Shown here: positions 36,964 through 37,576 of the stretch, piece after piece
Numbering within the stretch: position 1 is the first letter of the stretch
Layout of the letters: every line of letters starts with the position of its first letter
Assembly: GCA_002811675.1 (NCBI GenBank)
Contig: PDIM01010366.1
Span: 42,245-79,820, forward strand
DNA from: Ichthyosporea sp. XGB-2017a
Taxonomy: Eukaryota > Opisthokonta > Ichthyosporea
Length of the DNA: 37,576 nt
Reading direction: 5' to 3'
The notes under the pieces: model-generated
Told to the model about the DNA's origin: nothing
Databases searched by the model: none
Seen by the model: the letters and a program-made list of their open reading frames with translations, nothing else
Position numbers and translations under genes: made by a program

Positions 36964-37363
36964 ACCCTCTTGCTATCACTTCTTTGGGGTGGTTTCCTCG
37001 AGTGTTGCTCTTCCCGTCAGAGTAAAAGAAAGAATAAAAGGCGAAAATTCAGCTCTCACTTCCTTTTCCCTCTCTCTCGTTCTTTTCGTTTTCTTGACTC
37101 TTTTTTCTTCGAGTCAGAGGATTAAAGAGAAATTGCGGTTTCCTTTCTTTTCTTGTTTCTTTTCCTTTCCTTTGCGGTGTTTTATTACCCGAAATTATCA
37201 AATCAAAATCAAACAGACAAACAAAAAAGAATAAAAAAATACAGAAATAAGAGAAAAATAAAATAAATGCAGGAGAAAAAAAATAAACAACTGCTAATTC
37301 TACTGAAAAAAAAAAAAAAAAAAAAAAGGGAAATTTTACGAAAAAAAAAAAAAAAAAGAAAAA
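36964..37363. promoter_or_regulatory. Region upstream of the CTDSPL2-like gene
   Basis: About 400 bp, pyrimidine-rich next to the CTDSPL2-like start and then A-rich, with runs of 22 A (37306-37327) and 17 A (37341-37357). Composition matches the other divergent promoters. No reading frame is supported. Confidence 0.5.
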
Positions 37364-37522
37364 ATGGAGAGGCCGGGGAGTGGGGACGGCAAAGATTGTC
37401 TGCAGTTATGCAAAGATCCAAAAAGAGTCAAAGTCTCAAAGGACATGAACAGGCTTAATTTCCTCTTTCATGGTGTTCAGTATGGTATTAGCTCTATACA
37501 AAAAATGTGGTTTACAATTTAG
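37364..37522 (+). CDS. Possible first exon of an RPP21/Rpr2-like gene (edge, uncertain)
   Basis: A short frame of 52 codons beginning MERPGSGDGKDCLQLCKDPK after an A-rich leader like those of other genes here. It contains KDMNRLNFLFHG, which resembles the RLNFLYQA segment near the N-terminus of RPP21, the RNase P/MRP protein subunit. Such a protein should continue for about 100 residues with zinc-binding cysteines, so if real the frame must splice before its stop codon into sequence beyond or near the window edge. The match rests on a few residues only, and the exon end is unknown. Confidence 0.25.
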   Translation: MERPGSGDGKDCLQLCKDPKRVKVSKDMNRLNFLFHGVQYGISSIQKMWFTI

Positions 37523-37576
37523 ATGCTCCCCATGCAGGGCCATGTTGCAATCAATACTAATAGCGCTAAGGTTTAT

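Noticed and set aside
1-37576. Transposons, virus-like elements, CRISPR arrays or bacterial inserts
   Set aside because: No reverse transcriptase, integrase, transposase, capsid or Cas-like sequence, terminal repeats or regularly spaced repeat arrays were seen.

Overview
The window is nuclear DNA from a unicellular, flagellated eukaryote with a compact genome. The evidence is long intact reading frames for eukaryote-only proteins, four short GT-AG introns, AATAAA poly(A) signals and an intron-bearing tRNA-Tyr. A ciliary gene (CFAP57) implies a motile flagellum. Animal-like versions of FIG4, glutaminase with ankyrin repeats, MCMBP, syntaxin-6, a LARGE-type glycosyltransferase and CTDSPL2, plus a likely RFX X-box upstream of CFAP57, suggest the opisthokont/Amorphea side of the tree, perhaps a protist relative of animals. 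That placement is inference. No transposon, virus-like element, CRISPR array or bacterial operon is visible.

Layout. 1-10.3 kb: FIG4 (+) converges on glutaminase (-), which diverges from MCMBP (+), followed by a CBR4/FabG-like reductase (+). 10.3-17.3 kb: a RhoGAP (-) diverges from cofactor-independent phosphoglycerate mutase (+), which converges on a syntaxin-6-like SNARE (-). 17.6-21 kb: a large type II membrane glycosyltransferase (-). 21-24 kb: a gene-poor stretch holding only tRNA-Tyr and several inverted repeats. 24-28 kb: an MFS transporter (+) and an unrecognised PPxY protein (+). 28-37 kb: CFAP57 (-) diverges from a PPxY protein with a C-terminal GOLPH3-like domain (+), which converges on a CTDSPL2-like phosphatase (-). 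At the right edge there may be the first exon of an RPP21-like gene.

The genes are independent units, not an operon. Several act on endomembranes (FIG4 on endolysosomal PI(3,5)P2, syntaxin-6 in TGN/endosome fusion, a GOLPH3-like Golgi protein, a Golgi glycosyltransferase, a possibly lysosomal MFS carrier), but co-location does not prove a functional link. Gene borders are very tight: convergent neighbours are as little as 47-69 bp apart, several poly(A) signals overlap or touch stop codons, and one pair appears to share a palindromic poly(A) signal. All four recognised introns lie within the first 45 codons of their genes. I did not find a self-contained new biological system. The strongest candidates for novelty are the PPxY/GOLPH3-like protein and the LARGE-like enzyme whose first catalytic domain has lost its metal-binding motif.
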